Assembly: GCF_013520985.1 (NCBI RefSeq) | Contig: NZ_JACDTY010000010.1 | Span: forward strand, 62,001 to 126,000 | Direction: 5' to 3' | Source of the DNA: Mesorhizobium neociceri | GTDB taxonomy: Bacteria; Pseudomonadota; Alphaproteobacteria; Rhizobiales; Rhizobiaceae | DNA: 64,000 nt | Shown: positions 27,483 to 35,801 of the stretch, piece after piece | Position numbering within the stretch: position 1 is the stretch's first letter | How the letters are laid out: each line of letters starts with the position of its first letter | The notes under the pieces: model-generated | Told to the model about the DNA's origin: nothing | Seen by the model: only the letters and a program-made list of their open reading frames with translations | Databases searched by the model: none | Position numbers and translations under genes: made by a program

Positions 27483-27511
27483 CTTGAACTTGGCCGCGGC
27501 GCGGACCATAT
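27483..27511 (+). promoter_or_regulatory. Candidate sigma-32 (RpoH) promoter of the small heat-shock gene
   Basis: CTTGAA (27483-27488) and CCATAT (27506-27511) are separated by exactly 17 bp. This fits the alphaproteobacterial RpoH pattern and lies 69 bp before the hsp20 start. A nearly matching element precedes grpE at 46991-47019. Confidence 0.65.
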
Positions 27512-27522
27512 CAAGACCATCG

Positions 27523-27572
27523 GGAAAAATGCCATCCGGGTTTTTCCAGTTTATGTCGCTCCAAAGAGGACA
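27523..27572 (+). promoter_or_regulatory. Candidate ROSE-like RNA thermometer in the hsp20 leader
   Basis: Two hairpins fill the short leader. The first pairs GGAAAAA (27523-27529) with TTTTTCC (27541-27547). The second pairs TGTC-G-CTC (27554-27561) with GAGGACA (27566-27572) around a CAAA loop, leaving G27558 bulged. The whole ribosome site AGAGGA is paired. ROSE elements known from Bradyrhizobium and other rhizobia use a UYGCU segment with a critical bulged or mismatched G against the SD; here it reads TCGCT. Temperature control is inference from this match. Confidence 0.65.
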
Positions 27573-27579
27573 GTGTAAC

Positions 27580-28005
27580 ATGAGCCGAATGACGCCCTTC
27601 TCCAGCCCGCTTCTCCTGGGTTTCGATGCCATGGAAAAGACCTTGGAACGATTGGCGAAATCCGGTGACAGCTATCCTCCCTACAACATCGAGCGCCTCA
27701 GCGGTGCCGACGGCAAGGCCGAAAGGCTGCGCATTACGCTCGCTGTGGCGGGATTCGCCGAAAGCGACCTCGATGTCACCACGGAGGAAAACCAGCTGGT
27801 CGTGCGCGGCCGTCAGACCGACGACACCGAGCGCGAATTCCTCCACCGCGGCATCGCCGCGCGCCAGTTCCAGCGCTGTTTCGTGCTGGCCGACGGCATG
27901 CGGGTGATCGCAGCGGAACTGAAGAACGGCCTTTTGTCGATCGATCTCGATCGGCCGGAGTCCGAACGGCTGGTACGGAAAATAAATATATCGGTGAAAG
28001 ACTGA
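27580..28005 (+). CDS. Hsp20/alpha-crystallin small heat-shock protein
   Basis: 141 aa ATP-independent chaperone of the IbpA-like rhizobial class. The alpha-crystallin domain spans about residues 35-130: NIERLSGADGKAERLRITLAVAGF, then TTEENQLVVRGRQ, and the closing AAELKNGLLSIDL that holds the conserved A-x-x-x-N-G-L-L signature. The start ATG at 27580 lies nine bases after AGAGGA. The leader carries a candidate sigma-32 promoter and a thermometer hairpin. A DUF1150 gene follows, as is common beside rhizobial hsp20 genes. Confidence 0.93.
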   Translation: MSRMTPFSSPLLLGFDAMEKTLERLAKSGDSYPPYNIERLSGADGKAERLRITLAVAGFAESDLDVTTEENQLVVRGRQTDDTEREFLHRGIAARQFQRCFVLADGMRVIAAELKNGLLSIDLDRPESERLVRKINISVKD

Positions 28006-28070
28006 TCTTTACCGATGGCTCTCATGCGGGATGGCCTTGAGCGGCGTCCTCGCGCCAAGGAGGCTTTGAA

Positions 28071-28328
28071 ATGACCAGAACTGACGAAACCATCACCATG
28101 ACCAGCGGCGAATTCGCCCACCTCGGCGAAGGCTCGGTCGCTTACCTCCGCAAGGTCTCGAGCGACGAACTGCTCGGCCGCTTCCCCAATCTCGGCGAAA
28201 TCGCGCCCGGTATGGTCCTGTGGGCCCTGTTTGCCGCCAACGGCCAGCCGATCCTGCTTTCGGATGCGAAAGACCGGGCTTTGGCCGGCGCCATGGAAAA
28301 CGACCTGACGACTGTCGCCATTCACTAA
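28071..28328 (+). CDS. DUF1150 family protein
   Basis: 85 aa, soluble. FAHLGEGSVAYLRKVSSDEL, then LWALFAANGQPILLSDAKD, match DUF1150, a small family of unknown function found downstream of hsp20 genes in rhizobia. AAGGAGG precedes the ATG. The 65-bp gap from hsp20 suggests co-transcription, so it may take part in the heat response (inference). Confidence 0.88.
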   Translation: MTRTDETITMTSGEFAHLGEGSVAYLRKVSSDELLGRFPNLGEIAPGMVLWALFAANGQPILLSDAKDRALAGAMENDLTTVAIH

Positions 28329-28376
28329 ACCATGATCCCGAAAAGTGGGAACCGGTTTTCGGGCAAGATCATGGTT
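28328..28376. repeat. 49-bp palindromic repeat after DUF1150
   Basis: AACCATGATC (28328-28337) pairs with GATCATGGTT (28367-28376), and CCCGAAAA pairs with TTTTCGGG inside. This palindrome type is common between genes in Rhizobiales. It begins within the DUF1150 stop region and may act as the 3' end of that mRNA. Confidence 0.75.
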
Positions 28377-28420
28377 AATCGATAAGAATAGGCGATAGCA
28401 GTCAGTGTTCGAAATGGAGA

Positions 28421-28439
28421 GGGCCGCCCATGGCGGCCC
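28421..28439. terminator. Possible GC hairpin between DUF1150 and ptsN
   Basis: GGGCCGC pairs with GCGGCCC around CCATG. There is no T-run on either side, so it is only a weak terminator candidate for the convergent DUF1150 and ptsN genes. Confidence 0.4.
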
Positions 28440-28464
28440 CTGGAAGGCTTAATCCAACAAAACT

Positions 28465-28929
28465 TCAGGCTGCGTGCGAGGCCTGCGTGTCCGACAGTAG
28501 CGCGTGGATGGCGACCGCGTCGCGCGTGCCCCTGATCTTGGCCACCGTGTCGGCGTCGCGCAGCACCCTGGCGATGCGCGACAGCGCCTTGAGATGATCG
28601 GCGCCGGCGCCCTCCGGGGCCAGCAGCAAGAACACCAGATCGACCGGCTGGTCGTCCAGCGCCTCGAAATCGACCGGCGTCTCCAGCCTGGCGAAGACGC
28701 CGGCGATGCGCTTCACCCCGGCGAGCTTGCCATGCGGAATGGCGATGCCGTTGCCGACGCCGGTGGAGCCCAGCCGTTCGCGCTGCAGGATGGTGTCGAA
28801 CACTTCGCGCTCCGGAATGCCGGAAATCGCCGCCGCTCTCTCGGACAGCAATTGCAGAAGCTGTTTTTTGGAGTTCGCCTTCAACGCCGGCAAGATCGCC
28901 GGAACGTTGATAAGATCGCTCAGATCCAT
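28465..28929 (-). CDS. ptsN: PtsN, EIIA-Ntr of the nitrogen phosphotransferase system
   Basis: 154 aa regulatory phosphocarrier. It receives phosphate from NPr at His66 in GIAIPHGKL and in rhizobia influences nitrogen, potassium and carbon control, including KdpD in related species. The EIIA type-2 fold is recognisable from VGNGIAIPHG through DLVFLLLAPEGAGADHLKALS. It lies after hpf and rpoN on the same strand, the classical arrangement. Given the kdpDE genes in this window, an EIIA-Ntr/KdpD link is possible but untested here. Confidence 0.95.
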   Translation of the reverse strand: MDLSDLINVPAILPALKANSKKQLLQLLSERAAAISGIPEREVFDTILQRERLGSTGVGNGIAIPHGKLAGVKRIAGVFARLETPVDFEALDDQPVDLVFLLLAPEGAGADHLKALSRIARVLRDADTVAKIRGTRDAVAIHALLSDTQASHAA

Positions 28930-29035
28930 GCTTGAAAATCCCTTATTCGCCTGCCGTCGCCAGTCCTCGCCCCTCGCGCGGCTGGCTATTATCTCTGTGC
29001 GACTGTTGTCGTCACGCCCGTGCGACCCATTGTCG

Positions 29036-29620
29036 TTACGCTTGTGCGACTTTGGTCGTGGACGGGTCGATCCAGCCGATATTTCCGTCCGGCCGCCGAT
29101 AGACGATGTTGAGGTGGTCGTTTCCGGCGTTGCGGAAGACGAAGACCGGGCTCTCCTTGGTGTCGAGCTCGATGACTGCCGACGCCACCGACATGGTCTG
29201 CAGCGTCATGGTTGATTCGGCGACGATGGCCGGGGCGAAATCCTCCGGAAACTCCTCATCGTCGTCGGCAAGCGGCGCCATCACCGTATAGGCGATGTCG
29301 GTGATTTCACCATTTCCATTGCCTGAATTGTGCGATTTCAGACGGCGCTTGTAGCGTCGGAGCCGGGTTTCGAGACGGTCCGCCGCCGCCTCGAAGGCAA
29401 GCGTTGGATCCTGGGCATCGCCGGTCGCCTGCAGCGAAGCGCCGGAATCCAGCCTGATCATGCAATCGGCCGAATAGCGCGACCCCGATTTGATGACGGT
29501 GACATGCCCTGAAAAACCGCGATCGAAATATTTTCCGATCGCTTCGCCGACACGATCGGTGATGCGCGTACGAAACGCATCGCCGATATCCATGTGCTTT
29601 CCCGATATGCGCAGCTTCAT
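29036..29620 (-). CDS. hpf: Long-form ribosome hibernation promoting factor
   Basis: 194 aa, which makes it a long HPF that alone dimerises 70S ribosomes into 100S particles. The N-terminal domain (about residues 1-100: LRISGKHMDIGDAFRTRI, DRLETRLRRYKRRLK) binds the decoding region. A linker of acidic residues is followed by the C-terminal dimerisation domain (about 135-190: SPVFVFRNAGNDHLNIVYRR, GWIDPS). It sits between rpoN and ptsN, 106 bp before ptsN. Confidence 0.93.
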   Translation of the reverse strand: MKLRISGKHMDIGDAFRTRITDRVGEAIGKYFDRGFSGHVTVIKSGSRYSADCMIRLDSGASLQATGDAQDPTLAFEAAADRLETRLRRYKRRLKSHNSGNGNGEITDIAYTVMAPLADDDEEFPEDFAPAIVAESTMTLQTMSVASAVIELDTKESPVFVFRNAGNDHLNIVYRRPDGNIGWIDPSTTKVAQA

Positions 29621-29835
29621 CTGAAAACTGACCTTCCTTGCTCAGGCTTCAAACTGGCCAGAGTTTATACTCGTGGTCCGTGCGCACAAGCTTTGCGGCG
29701 TCAACTCGCGCCGATTTTAGATCCGAACTTTCCGGTTGATCACAATCCGCCTTCTTGGCCGTCCCGTGGCCTTCATCGTGACGGACCATCCGCATGCGGG
29801 CCGCAAGCCCATCTCATGCGGGCGGGCTTCTAGAC

Positions 29836-29859
29836 ACTTCATTGCGGCTTGTCAATGAA
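29836..29859. other. Hairpin near the 3' end of rpoN
   Basis: CTTCATTG (29836-29843) pairs perfectly with CAATGAAG (29852-29859) around an 8-nt loop, 55 bp beyond the rpoN stop on the minus strand. It lacks a T-run. It may end or stabilise the rpoN mRNA. The rest of the 293-bp gap between rpoN and hpf shows no gene; a direct repeat CATGCGGGC occurs within it. Confidence 0.4.
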
Positions 29860-29913
29860 GGTCCAAAGTCGTGGAAATCCAGCCATAGCAAAAGCCCTGC
29901 CGTGCAAGCAGAA

Positions 29914-31440
29914 CTAGCGCCCGGCGCTGGCCAGAGCGCGCTTTTCACGCCGCCGCTGCACCGACGAAGGAATGTTCATGCCTTCGCGGTACTTGGCCAC
30001 GGTGCGCCTGGCAATATCGACGCCGCTTTCCTTCAACATGTCGACGATGGCGTCATCGGACAGCACGTCGGCAGGCTTTTCCTCGTCGATCAGCTGCTTG
30101 ATGCGGTCGCGCACCGCTTCCGAGGAATGCGCGTCGCCGCCGCCCGACGCCGCAATCGAGGCAGTGAAGAAATAGCGCAGCTCGAACACGCCGCGCGGCG
30201 TCAGCATGTATTTGTTGGCCGTCACCCGGCTGACGGTCGATTCGTGCATGCCGATGGCGTCGGCCACCGTGCGCAGGTTGAGCGGCCGCAGATGGCGCAC
30301 GCCATGAACGAGGAAGGCGTCCTGCTGGCGCACGATTTCCGACGCCACTTTCAGGATCGTCTTTGCCCGCTGGTCGAGGCTGCGCGTCAGCCAGTTGGCG
30401 TTCTGCAGGCATTCGGCCAGGAAATCCTTCTCCGCCTGGTTCTTCGCCTGCGGCGAAACCTGGGCGAAATAGATGTGGTCGACCAGCACGCGCGGCAGCG
30501 TCTCGGCATTGAGCTCGACCGTCCAGCTGCCGTCATTGGCGGCGCGGACTTCGACATCGGCGACGATGGCGTCGCTTGTGCCACCCGAAAACGCCGTGCC
30601 CGGGCGCGGATCGAGCGCGCGGATTTCGGCCAGCATGTCGAGGAGATCCTCCTCGTCGACCCCGCAAAGCCGCTTCAGCGTCTGGAAATCGCGCCGCGCC
30701 AGGAGTTCGAGGTTGGCGACCAGCGTCTTCATCGCCGGATCGAGGCGATCGCGCATGGCAAGCTGCAGCGACAGGCATTCGGCAAGGTCGCGCGCAAACA
30801 GGCCGACCGGCTCGAATGTCTGGCAGGCCGCCAGCACCTTGGCCACCATGGCCTGATCGGCGCCGAGCCGTTTCGCGATCTCGGCCGGATCGGCGCGCAG
30901 ATAGCCGGCCTCGTCCAGGCCATCGGCCAGTTCGCCGGCAATCAGCCTTGCGGCCGGATCGGCAAAGGCAAGCGCGATCTGCTCGCCGACATGCTGGCGG
31001 AGCGTGATGGCCGCGGCGGCCATGTCGCCGACGTCGAAGCCTTCGGACGAGCCGGACGAACCATTGCCGGTGGCCGACTTCCATTGCGCCGTCAGGTCGG
31101 GGCCGAGCCGCTCGCTGGTGCCGGGATCGTCGGGAAACAGGTTTTCCAGTGAGCTGTCGAGCTTGTCCGAGATCGCTTCGGCGCTCCAGACCGTCTCGCT
31201 CTCGAACCAGTCGCCATCGGCGGCAGGCTCAGGCGCGGCATCGCCCTTCTGCACCTGGTCACTTGCGGCATCATCCTGAGGTTCGGCACGCTCCAGCAGC
31301 GGATTGCGCTCGATCTCGTCGTCGATGAAGTGGTCGAGCTCGATATGGGTGAGCTGCAGCAGCCTGATCGACTGCATCAGCTGCGGCGTCATCACCAGCG
31401 ACTGGGATTGTCGTAGCTGTAATTTTGCCGCCAGCGCCAT
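29914..31440 (-). CDS. rpoN: RNA polymerase sigma-54 factor (RpoN)
   Basis: 508 aa. Directs RNA polymerase to -24/-12 promoters of nitrogen fixation and many transport genes and needs an AAA+ activator. Region I is Gln/Leu-rich (KLQLRQSQSLVMTPQLMQSI), followed by an acidic region II. The core-binding domain follows, then a helix-turn-helix (TVADAIGMHESTVSRVT). The RpoN box near the C-terminus is ARRTVAKYREGMNIPSS. It lies downstream of lptB, the standard order in proteobacteria. Confidence 0.97.
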   Translation of the reverse strand: MALAAKLQLRQSQSLVMTPQLMQSIRLLQLTHIELDHFIDDEIERNPLLERAEPQDDAASDQVQKGDAAPEPAADGDWFESETVWSAEAISDKLDSSLENLFPDDPGTSERLGPDLTAQWKSATGNGSSGSSEGFDVGDMAAAAITLRQHVGEQIALAFADPAARLIAGELADGLDEAGYLRADPAEIAKRLGADQAMVAKVLAACQTFEPVGLFARDLAECLSLQLAMRDRLDPAMKTLVANLELLARRDFQTLKRLCGVDEEDLLDMLAEIRALDPRPGTAFSGGTSDAIVADVEVRAANDGSWTVELNAETLPRVLVDHIYFAQVSPQAKNQAEKDFLAECLQNANWLTRSLDQRAKTILKVASEIVRQQDAFLVHGVRHLRPLNLRTVADAIGMHESTVSRVTANKYMLTPRGVFELRYFFTASIAASGGGDAHSSEAVRDRIKQLIDEEKPADVLSDDAIVDMLKESGVDIARRTVAKYREGMNIPSSVQRRREKRALASAGR

Positions 31441-31655
31441 GGTTCGGTTTCAAACGCCCTTCTGCACCCGGAAGCCTACACATCAGAAGCTGCCGGAAAA
31501 TGAATTTTTCCGACCCTCCATAGAAACTGGCCCGGCTTTTGCTTGTCAAGGCGAATGCTGGCAAAAGGCCCCTACCGGAGCATTATCTCACGCAAAATCG
31601 GAGAAAAAAGGCCCGGCGGGGCGGCAAAAGTAGCGTCAGGAAACAAATTTCACGC

Positions 31656-32474
31656 TCAGAGCGTAAAACCCTCACCGAGGTAAAGCCGGCGCACATCGGG
31701 GTTCGCCACCACTTCGTCGGCGCGGCCATGCGTCAGCACCTGGCCGGCATGGATGATGTAGGCGCGGTCGATGAGGCCGAGCGTTTCGCGGACATTGTGG
31801 TCGGTGATAAGCACGCCGATGCCGCGCGCCGTCAGATGGCGCACCAGCTGCTGGATGTCGGCCACCGCAATCGGGTCGATGCCGGCGAACGGCTCGTCGA
31901 GCAGCATGTAGGCCGGCCGCGTCGCCAAGGCGCGCGCGATTTCCAGGCGCCGCCGCTCGCCGCCGGACAGCGACATGGACGGCGACTTGCGCAGATGGCT
32001 GATGTGGAATTCCTCGAGCAGTTCGTCGAGACTGCGCTCGCGCACCTTGCGGTCCTTCTCGACCACTTCGAGCACGGCGCGGATGTTCTGCTCGACATTC
32101 AGGCCGCGGAAGATCGACGCTTCCTGCGGCAAATAGCCGATGCCGAGGCGGGCGCGGCGGTACATCGGCATCGAGGTGACGTCGAAACCGTCGATCTCGA
32201 TCGTGCCTTCGTCGACCGGCACCAGGCCGGTGACCATGTAGAAACAGGTGGTCTTGCCAGCGCCGTTCGGGCCTAGCAGCCCGACAGCCTCGCCTGCGCG
32301 CACACCGATGGTGACGCCACTGACCACCTTGCGACCCTTGTAGCTCTTGGTCAGACCCTTGGCGATCAGGGTGCCCTTGAACTTCGCGGAATCGACGGTG
32401 ACTGTGGCCGGTGCAGCAAGTTTGCTGGCCGCCCGTCCCGGAAGGCGGGTCAGCAGCGACGATATGCCAGTCAT
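31656..32474 (-). CDS. lptB: LptB, LPS export ABC transporter ATPase
   Basis: Cytoplasmic ATPase of the LptBFG complex that lifts lipopolysaccharide from the inner membrane. 272 aa. Walker A is GPNGAGKTT, the signature is LSGGERRRLEIARAL, Walker B is YMLLDEPFAGIDP, and the switch His is in ITDHNVRE. An N-terminal extension of about 35 residues precedes the ABC domain. The start overlaps the lptA stop by 4 nt (ATGA). Confidence 0.96.
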   Translation of the reverse strand: MTGISSLLTRLPGRAASKLAAPATVTVDSAKFKGTLIAKGLTKSYKGRKVVSGVTIGVRAGEAVGLLGPNGAGKTTCFYMVTGLVPVDEGTIEIDGFDVTSMPMYRRARLGIGYLPQEASIFRGLNVEQNIRAVLEVVEKDRKVRERSLDELLEEFHISHLRKSPSMSLSGGERRRLEIARALATRPAYMLLDEPFAGIDPIAVADIQQLVRHLTARGIGVLITDHNVRETLGLIDRAYIIHAGQVLTHGRADEVVANPDVRRLYLGEGFTL

Positions 32475-33055
32475 TCGGGCTTCGGCGCCTCGGATTTCGG
32501 CGGCGGCGTCATCGACATGATGACGCGCCCGCCGCAGCCATCAACCTGAGCCAGGCCGCTCTTCATCTGCACGGTGAGCTTGCAGCCCTTGAGCACGTTG
32601 GGGCCCTGCGACAGCACGACCTCCTTGCCCGACAGGACAAGCACCTGCGTCTTCATGTCGAACGTGGCGTTGTCGCCAGTGGCGATCTGGTCGTTCGACT
32701 TGATGTAGACTTTGTTTTTGACCACAAGGTGGTCGATGTTGGCCGAGCCGGTCATCGCCGACGCCCCGGCTGCCGCACCCTTGGCGGCATTGGGGTCCTT
32801 GACGTAGTAGACCTCCATGCTGCCAGCCTTGAGCAAAGTCGGCCCTTGCGTGACGGTGACATTGCCGCTGAACAGCGCCATGCTGTCGGCTTGGCGGACC
32901 TCCAGCTTATCGCTCTCGATCTGGATCGGCTGGTCACCCGACAGTTTGAGCCCGGATTGGCTGCTGGCGCTGGACTGAGCCCAGGACGGCGCCATACCCA
33001 GCAACAGCAAGGCCGAAGCTGCGGCGACAAGCCGTGCCGAATTACTGGGACGCAT
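32471..33055 (-). CDS. lptA: LptA, periplasmic LPS transport protein
   Basis: 194 aa. A signal peptide (residues 1-26, ending SWAQ) is followed by the OstA/LptA beta-jellyroll domain (QIESDKLEVRQADSMALFSGNV, then LLKAGSMEVYYV). LptA forms the bridge across the periplasm between LptC and LptD. It overlaps lptC by 14 bp and lptB by 4 bp, so the three are one operon. Confidence 0.93.
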   Translation of the reverse strand: MRPSNSARLVAAASALLLLGMAPSWAQSSASSQSGLKLSGDQPIQIESDKLEVRQADSMALFSGNVTVTQGPTLLKAGSMEVYYVKDPNAAKGAAAGASAMTGSANIDHLVVKNKVYIKSNDQIATGDNATFDMKTQVLVLSGKEVVLSQGPNVLKGCKLTVQMKSGLAQVDGCGGRVIMSMTPPPKSEAPKPE

Positions 33056-33755
33056 TCGATTCTCCGCTCTTTGCCTCTGCCGCCTTCATAGTAGCCGGAT
33101 CGATGTGGACGCTTACTTTATTTTCGAAAACGACAACCTTGCCATTTTCCTCGACCGACATCGAACCCGCCGTGATCCGCGAGCCGTCACGGCTTACATC
33201 GACCGGATCACCCGTCTTCATAGAGCCTTTGCCCATGTCGAGGAAGACCGATTTGAAGATGGCAGCGACACCGTCGGTGGTGGTGACGGTGACGTCGCTG
33301 GTCATGTCCATCGTGTTGGCGCTGCGGTTATAGATGCCGCGCTTGGCGTCCACGGTCGCCACATTGTCGGCCGTCAGCGGCAGTTTGGCATGAATACCTT
33401 CGAGTTCGATGATGTCCTGCTTGCCGACGTCCTGGATGGCGCGCAAGGCCGTCAGCGAATAGGGCAGCTTGCCCTTGGTGAAACCGTTGAGCTTCGGATT
33501 GGCCATCACCAGCTTGCCATCCGCGAAAGCGGTGCCGTCTGCCTGTATCGAAATGTTGATCGGCGCCGCGAGATAGGAATAGACCGGAAAGGCAACCGCG
33601 ATCCCGGCGGCAAGCACCGGCACTGCAAACTTCAGCACGCGCACGCGGCGCGAATGGCGCTGGGCGCGGTCGAAGGCATCGCCGCGCGTGCCCGCTGGCG
33701 CCGTGGGCGCCAAGGCCGCATCGGCGTTGGTCGTTTCGTTCGATCGCGCTAGCAT
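33042..33755 (-). CDS. lptC: LptC, inner-membrane LPS transport protein
   Basis: 237 aa. A cytoplasmic N-terminus rich in Ala and Thr is followed by one membrane helix (about residues 40-60, LKFAVPVLAAGIAVAFPVYS). The periplasmic LptC domain follows (MANPKLNGFTKGKLPYSLTA). It receives LPS from LptBFG and passes it to LptA. It is the first gene of lptC-lptA-lptB. The 296-bp gap to sppA holds the divergent promoters; I do not see a clear operator there. Confidence 0.92.
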   Translation of the reverse strand: MLARSNETTNADAALAPTAPAGTRGDAFDRAQRHSRRVRVLKFAVPVLAAGIAVAFPVYSYLAAPINISIQADGTAFADGKLVMANPKLNGFTKGKLPYSLTALRAIQDVGKQDIIELEGIHAKLPLTADNVATVDAKRGIYNRSANTMDMTSDVTVTTTDGVAAIFKSVFLDMGKGSMKTGDPVDVSRDGSRITAGSMSVEENGKVVVFENKVSVHIDPATMKAAEAKSGESNASQ

Positions 33756-34051
33756 GACTGTCTTCTAATAAACCCTTGTCCGCCAAAACACCTGCTATAG
33801 GTGGGTTGCCGGCCCCCGCAAGCAAGCACAAGCGGAGGAAAACCGCAAAAATGTGACGGCCGTTGTTTTTGCAAACGGAAATCAGGCGACACAATTTCGG
33901 CACTTCATAGCAGAAACGAACGCGCCGCGTCATTTTTTCCTGAAATGCCTCCGTCCTGAAGGTCGCTTCGTCGCAGGCCCGTCAGGAAGAGGTAGCCGGG
34001 CGCGGACGCTTGCTTTAAAAGCATCGCTTCCCACCGACTATGAGGCAGACC

Positions 34052-35008
34052 ATGGCACTGAGAGCCGACGACCTGATCGACCGCCGCCGCTTGCGACGCA
34101 AGCTGACCTTCTGGCGCGGCGTCGCCGTCGCCATCGTGGCGCTCGGGGTGGTTGCGCTTGCAGGCTGGTTTTATGGCGAAGACCTCGGCGGCTCTTCCGT
34201 CGACCACATCGCCAAGGTCAGGATCGAAGGCACCATCACCGAGGACGAGGAACTGATCAAGCGGCTGGAAACCATCCGCACGTCCTCGCAAGTCAAGGGC
34301 GTCATCCTGGCCATCGATTCGCCCGGCGGCACCACGGTCGGCGGCGAATCGATCTACGAAGAGGTGCGCAAGCTTGCCGCCGACAAGCCGGTGGTGGCCG
34401 AGGTCGGCACGCTGGCGGCATCGGCCGGCTACATGATCGCCAGCGCCAGCGACCACATCGTCGCCCGCAAGACCTCGATCGTCGGCTCGATCGGCGTGCT
34501 CATCCAGTATCCCGATGTCAGCGGCCTGATGGACAAGGTCGGCATCAAGCTCGAGGAAGTGAAATCTTCGCCGCTGAAAGCCGCGCCCTCGCCTTTCAAG
34601 CCGACCAATGACGATGAGCGCGCCATGGTCCGCAAGCTTATCCTCGACAGCTACGACTGGTTCGTCGGAATTGTCGCCGAGCGCCGCAAGATGACCCGCG
34701 AGCAGGCACTCGCCCTGGCCGACGGTTCGATCTTCACCGGCCGCCAGGGCCTCGCCAACGGTCTGATCGACGCTGTCGGCGGCGAGAGCGTGGCGATCGA
34801 CTGGCTGGCGACCAAGGGCGTCGACGCTAAGCTCAAGGTGGTGGAGTGGAAAGACACCGAGCGGCGTGGCGGCTTCCTGTTCTCGAAGGCAATGGCGCGC
34901 AGCGTGGGCGGCGCGCTCGGCCTGTCGGACGCCGACAGCGACGTTCTACACGAAATTGGCGCCGATCGCTTGTTTCTTGACGGTCTCGTTTCCGTCTGGC
35001 ACCCTTGA
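34052..35008 (+). CDS. sppA: Signal peptide peptidase SppA (S49 family)
   Basis: 318 aa from the ATG at 34052, which has GAGG six bases upstream; an ATG four codons earlier overlaps the ribosome site. One N-terminal anchor lies at about residues 22-42. The Ser/Lys dyad is Ser124 in LAASAGYM and Lys176, spaced 52 residues apart as in Bacillus SppA. It degrades released signal peptides at the inner membrane. It is followed by ihfB, a standard order in alphaproteobacteria. Confidence 0.94.
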   Translation: MALRADDLIDRRRLRRKLTFWRGVAVAIVALGVVALAGWFYGEDLGGSSVDHIAKVRIEGTITEDEELIKRLETIRTSSQVKGVILAIDSPGGTTVGGESIYEEVRKLAADKPVVAEVGTLAASAGYMIASASDHIVARKTSIVGSIGVLIQYPDVSGLMDKVGIKLEEVKSSPLKAAPSPFKPTNDDERAMVRKLILDSYDWFVGIVAERRKMTREQALALADGSIFTGRQGLANGLIDAVGGESVAIDWLATKGVDAKLKVVEWKDTERRGGFLFSKAMARSVGGALGLSDADSDVLHEIGADRLFLDGLVSVWHP

Positions 35009-35088
35009 TCTGCCGTTTGGGGCGAGTAAAAAAGCAAATAAAATCATCCCGATAATTTGACCGCAGCGCTTTCACGGGGACCTTTCTG

Positions 35089-35373
35089 ATGATCAAATCC
35101 GAGCTTGTGCAGATCATTGCCACGCGCAACCCGCATCTTTTCCTGCGCGACGTCGAAAACATCGTGGGGGCGATATTCGACGAGATCACCGATGCCCTTG
35201 CCGAAGGCAATCGGGTCGAGTTGCGCGGCTTCGGCGCTTTTTCGGTGAAAAACCGCCCTGCCCGGACCGGCCGCAACCCGCGCACCGGCGAATCCGTCGA
35301 GGTCGAGGAGAAGTGGGTGCCGTTCTTCAAGACCGGCAAGGAATTGCGTGAAAGGCTGAACGGCGGCAAATAA
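35089..35373 (+). CDS. ihfB: Integration host factor beta subunit
   Basis: 94 aa DNA-bending protein that pairs with IhfA. The family signature VELRGFGAFSVKNRPARTGR, then NPRTGESVEVEEKWVPFFK, is complete, with the Pro needed to kink DNA. IHF is a co-factor at sigma-54 promoters; rpoN lies nearby. It sits between sppA and lapA. Confidence 0.96.
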   Translation: MIKSELVQIIATRNPHLFLRDVENIVGAIFDEITDALAEGNRVELRGFGAFSVKNRPARTGRNPRTGESVEVEEKWVPFFKTGKELRERLNGGK

Positions 35374-35426
35374 GCGCGGACTTGACGCGTCGGCCTTCTC
35401 AAGGCCTGCCTTCCCAGGGAATTCTT

Positions 35427-35771
35427 ATGTTCAATCGCTTCCTGCTCATCGTGGTCTTCGTGCCGCTGGCCGTCATCCTGATTGCGCTGGCCGTCGCCAA
35501 CCGCGAACTGGTCGCCTTCACGCTCGACCCGTTCAACCCCGGCAACCCGAAGCTGACGCTGAACTTGCCACTGTTCATCTTCCTGTTCGTGGCACTGGCC
35601 ATCGGTATGGTCGTCGGCAGCCTGGCGACCTGGGTCAAGCAGGGCCGCTACCGCAAGCTGGCGCGCCAGCGCGGTGTCGAGGCCGAGAATTTGCGCCAGG
35701 CGGTCAGCCGCGTGCCGGCCGCGCCGCAAGGCTCAGGCCAGGGGACGGCGCTGCCGAAGCCAACGGCCTGA
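35427..35771 (+). CDS. LapA-domain (DUF1049) membrane protein
   Basis: 114 aa with two membrane helices (about residues 4-24, FLLIVVFVPLAVILIALAVA, and 42-66). The pattern NRELVAFTLDPFNP between them, and a charged coiled stretch after them (YRKLARQRGVEAENLRQAV), fit the LapA family that helps regulate LPS assembly. The start ATG at 35427 has AGGGA upstream. It lies about 50 bp after ihfB. Confidence 0.88.
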   Translation: MFNRFLLIVVFVPLAVILIALAVANRELVAFTLDPFNPGNPKLTLNLPLFIFLFVALAIGMVVGSLATWVKQGRYRKLARQRGVEAENLRQAVSRVPAAPQGSGQGTALPKPTA

Positions 35772-35801
35772 GCCGGCGCTTTTATCTTCGCGGAGTTTTG
35801 C

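Noticed and set aside
26539..27579. Upstream part of the frame that ends with hsp20
   Set aside because: It runs antisense through the nucleoside hydrolase gene; the hsp20 start at 27580 has its own promoter and ribosome site.
28929..29035. Gap between ptsN and hpf checked for a small RNA or tRNA
   Set aside because: It has short direct repeats (TGTCGTCACGC-like) but no cloverleaf or terminator.
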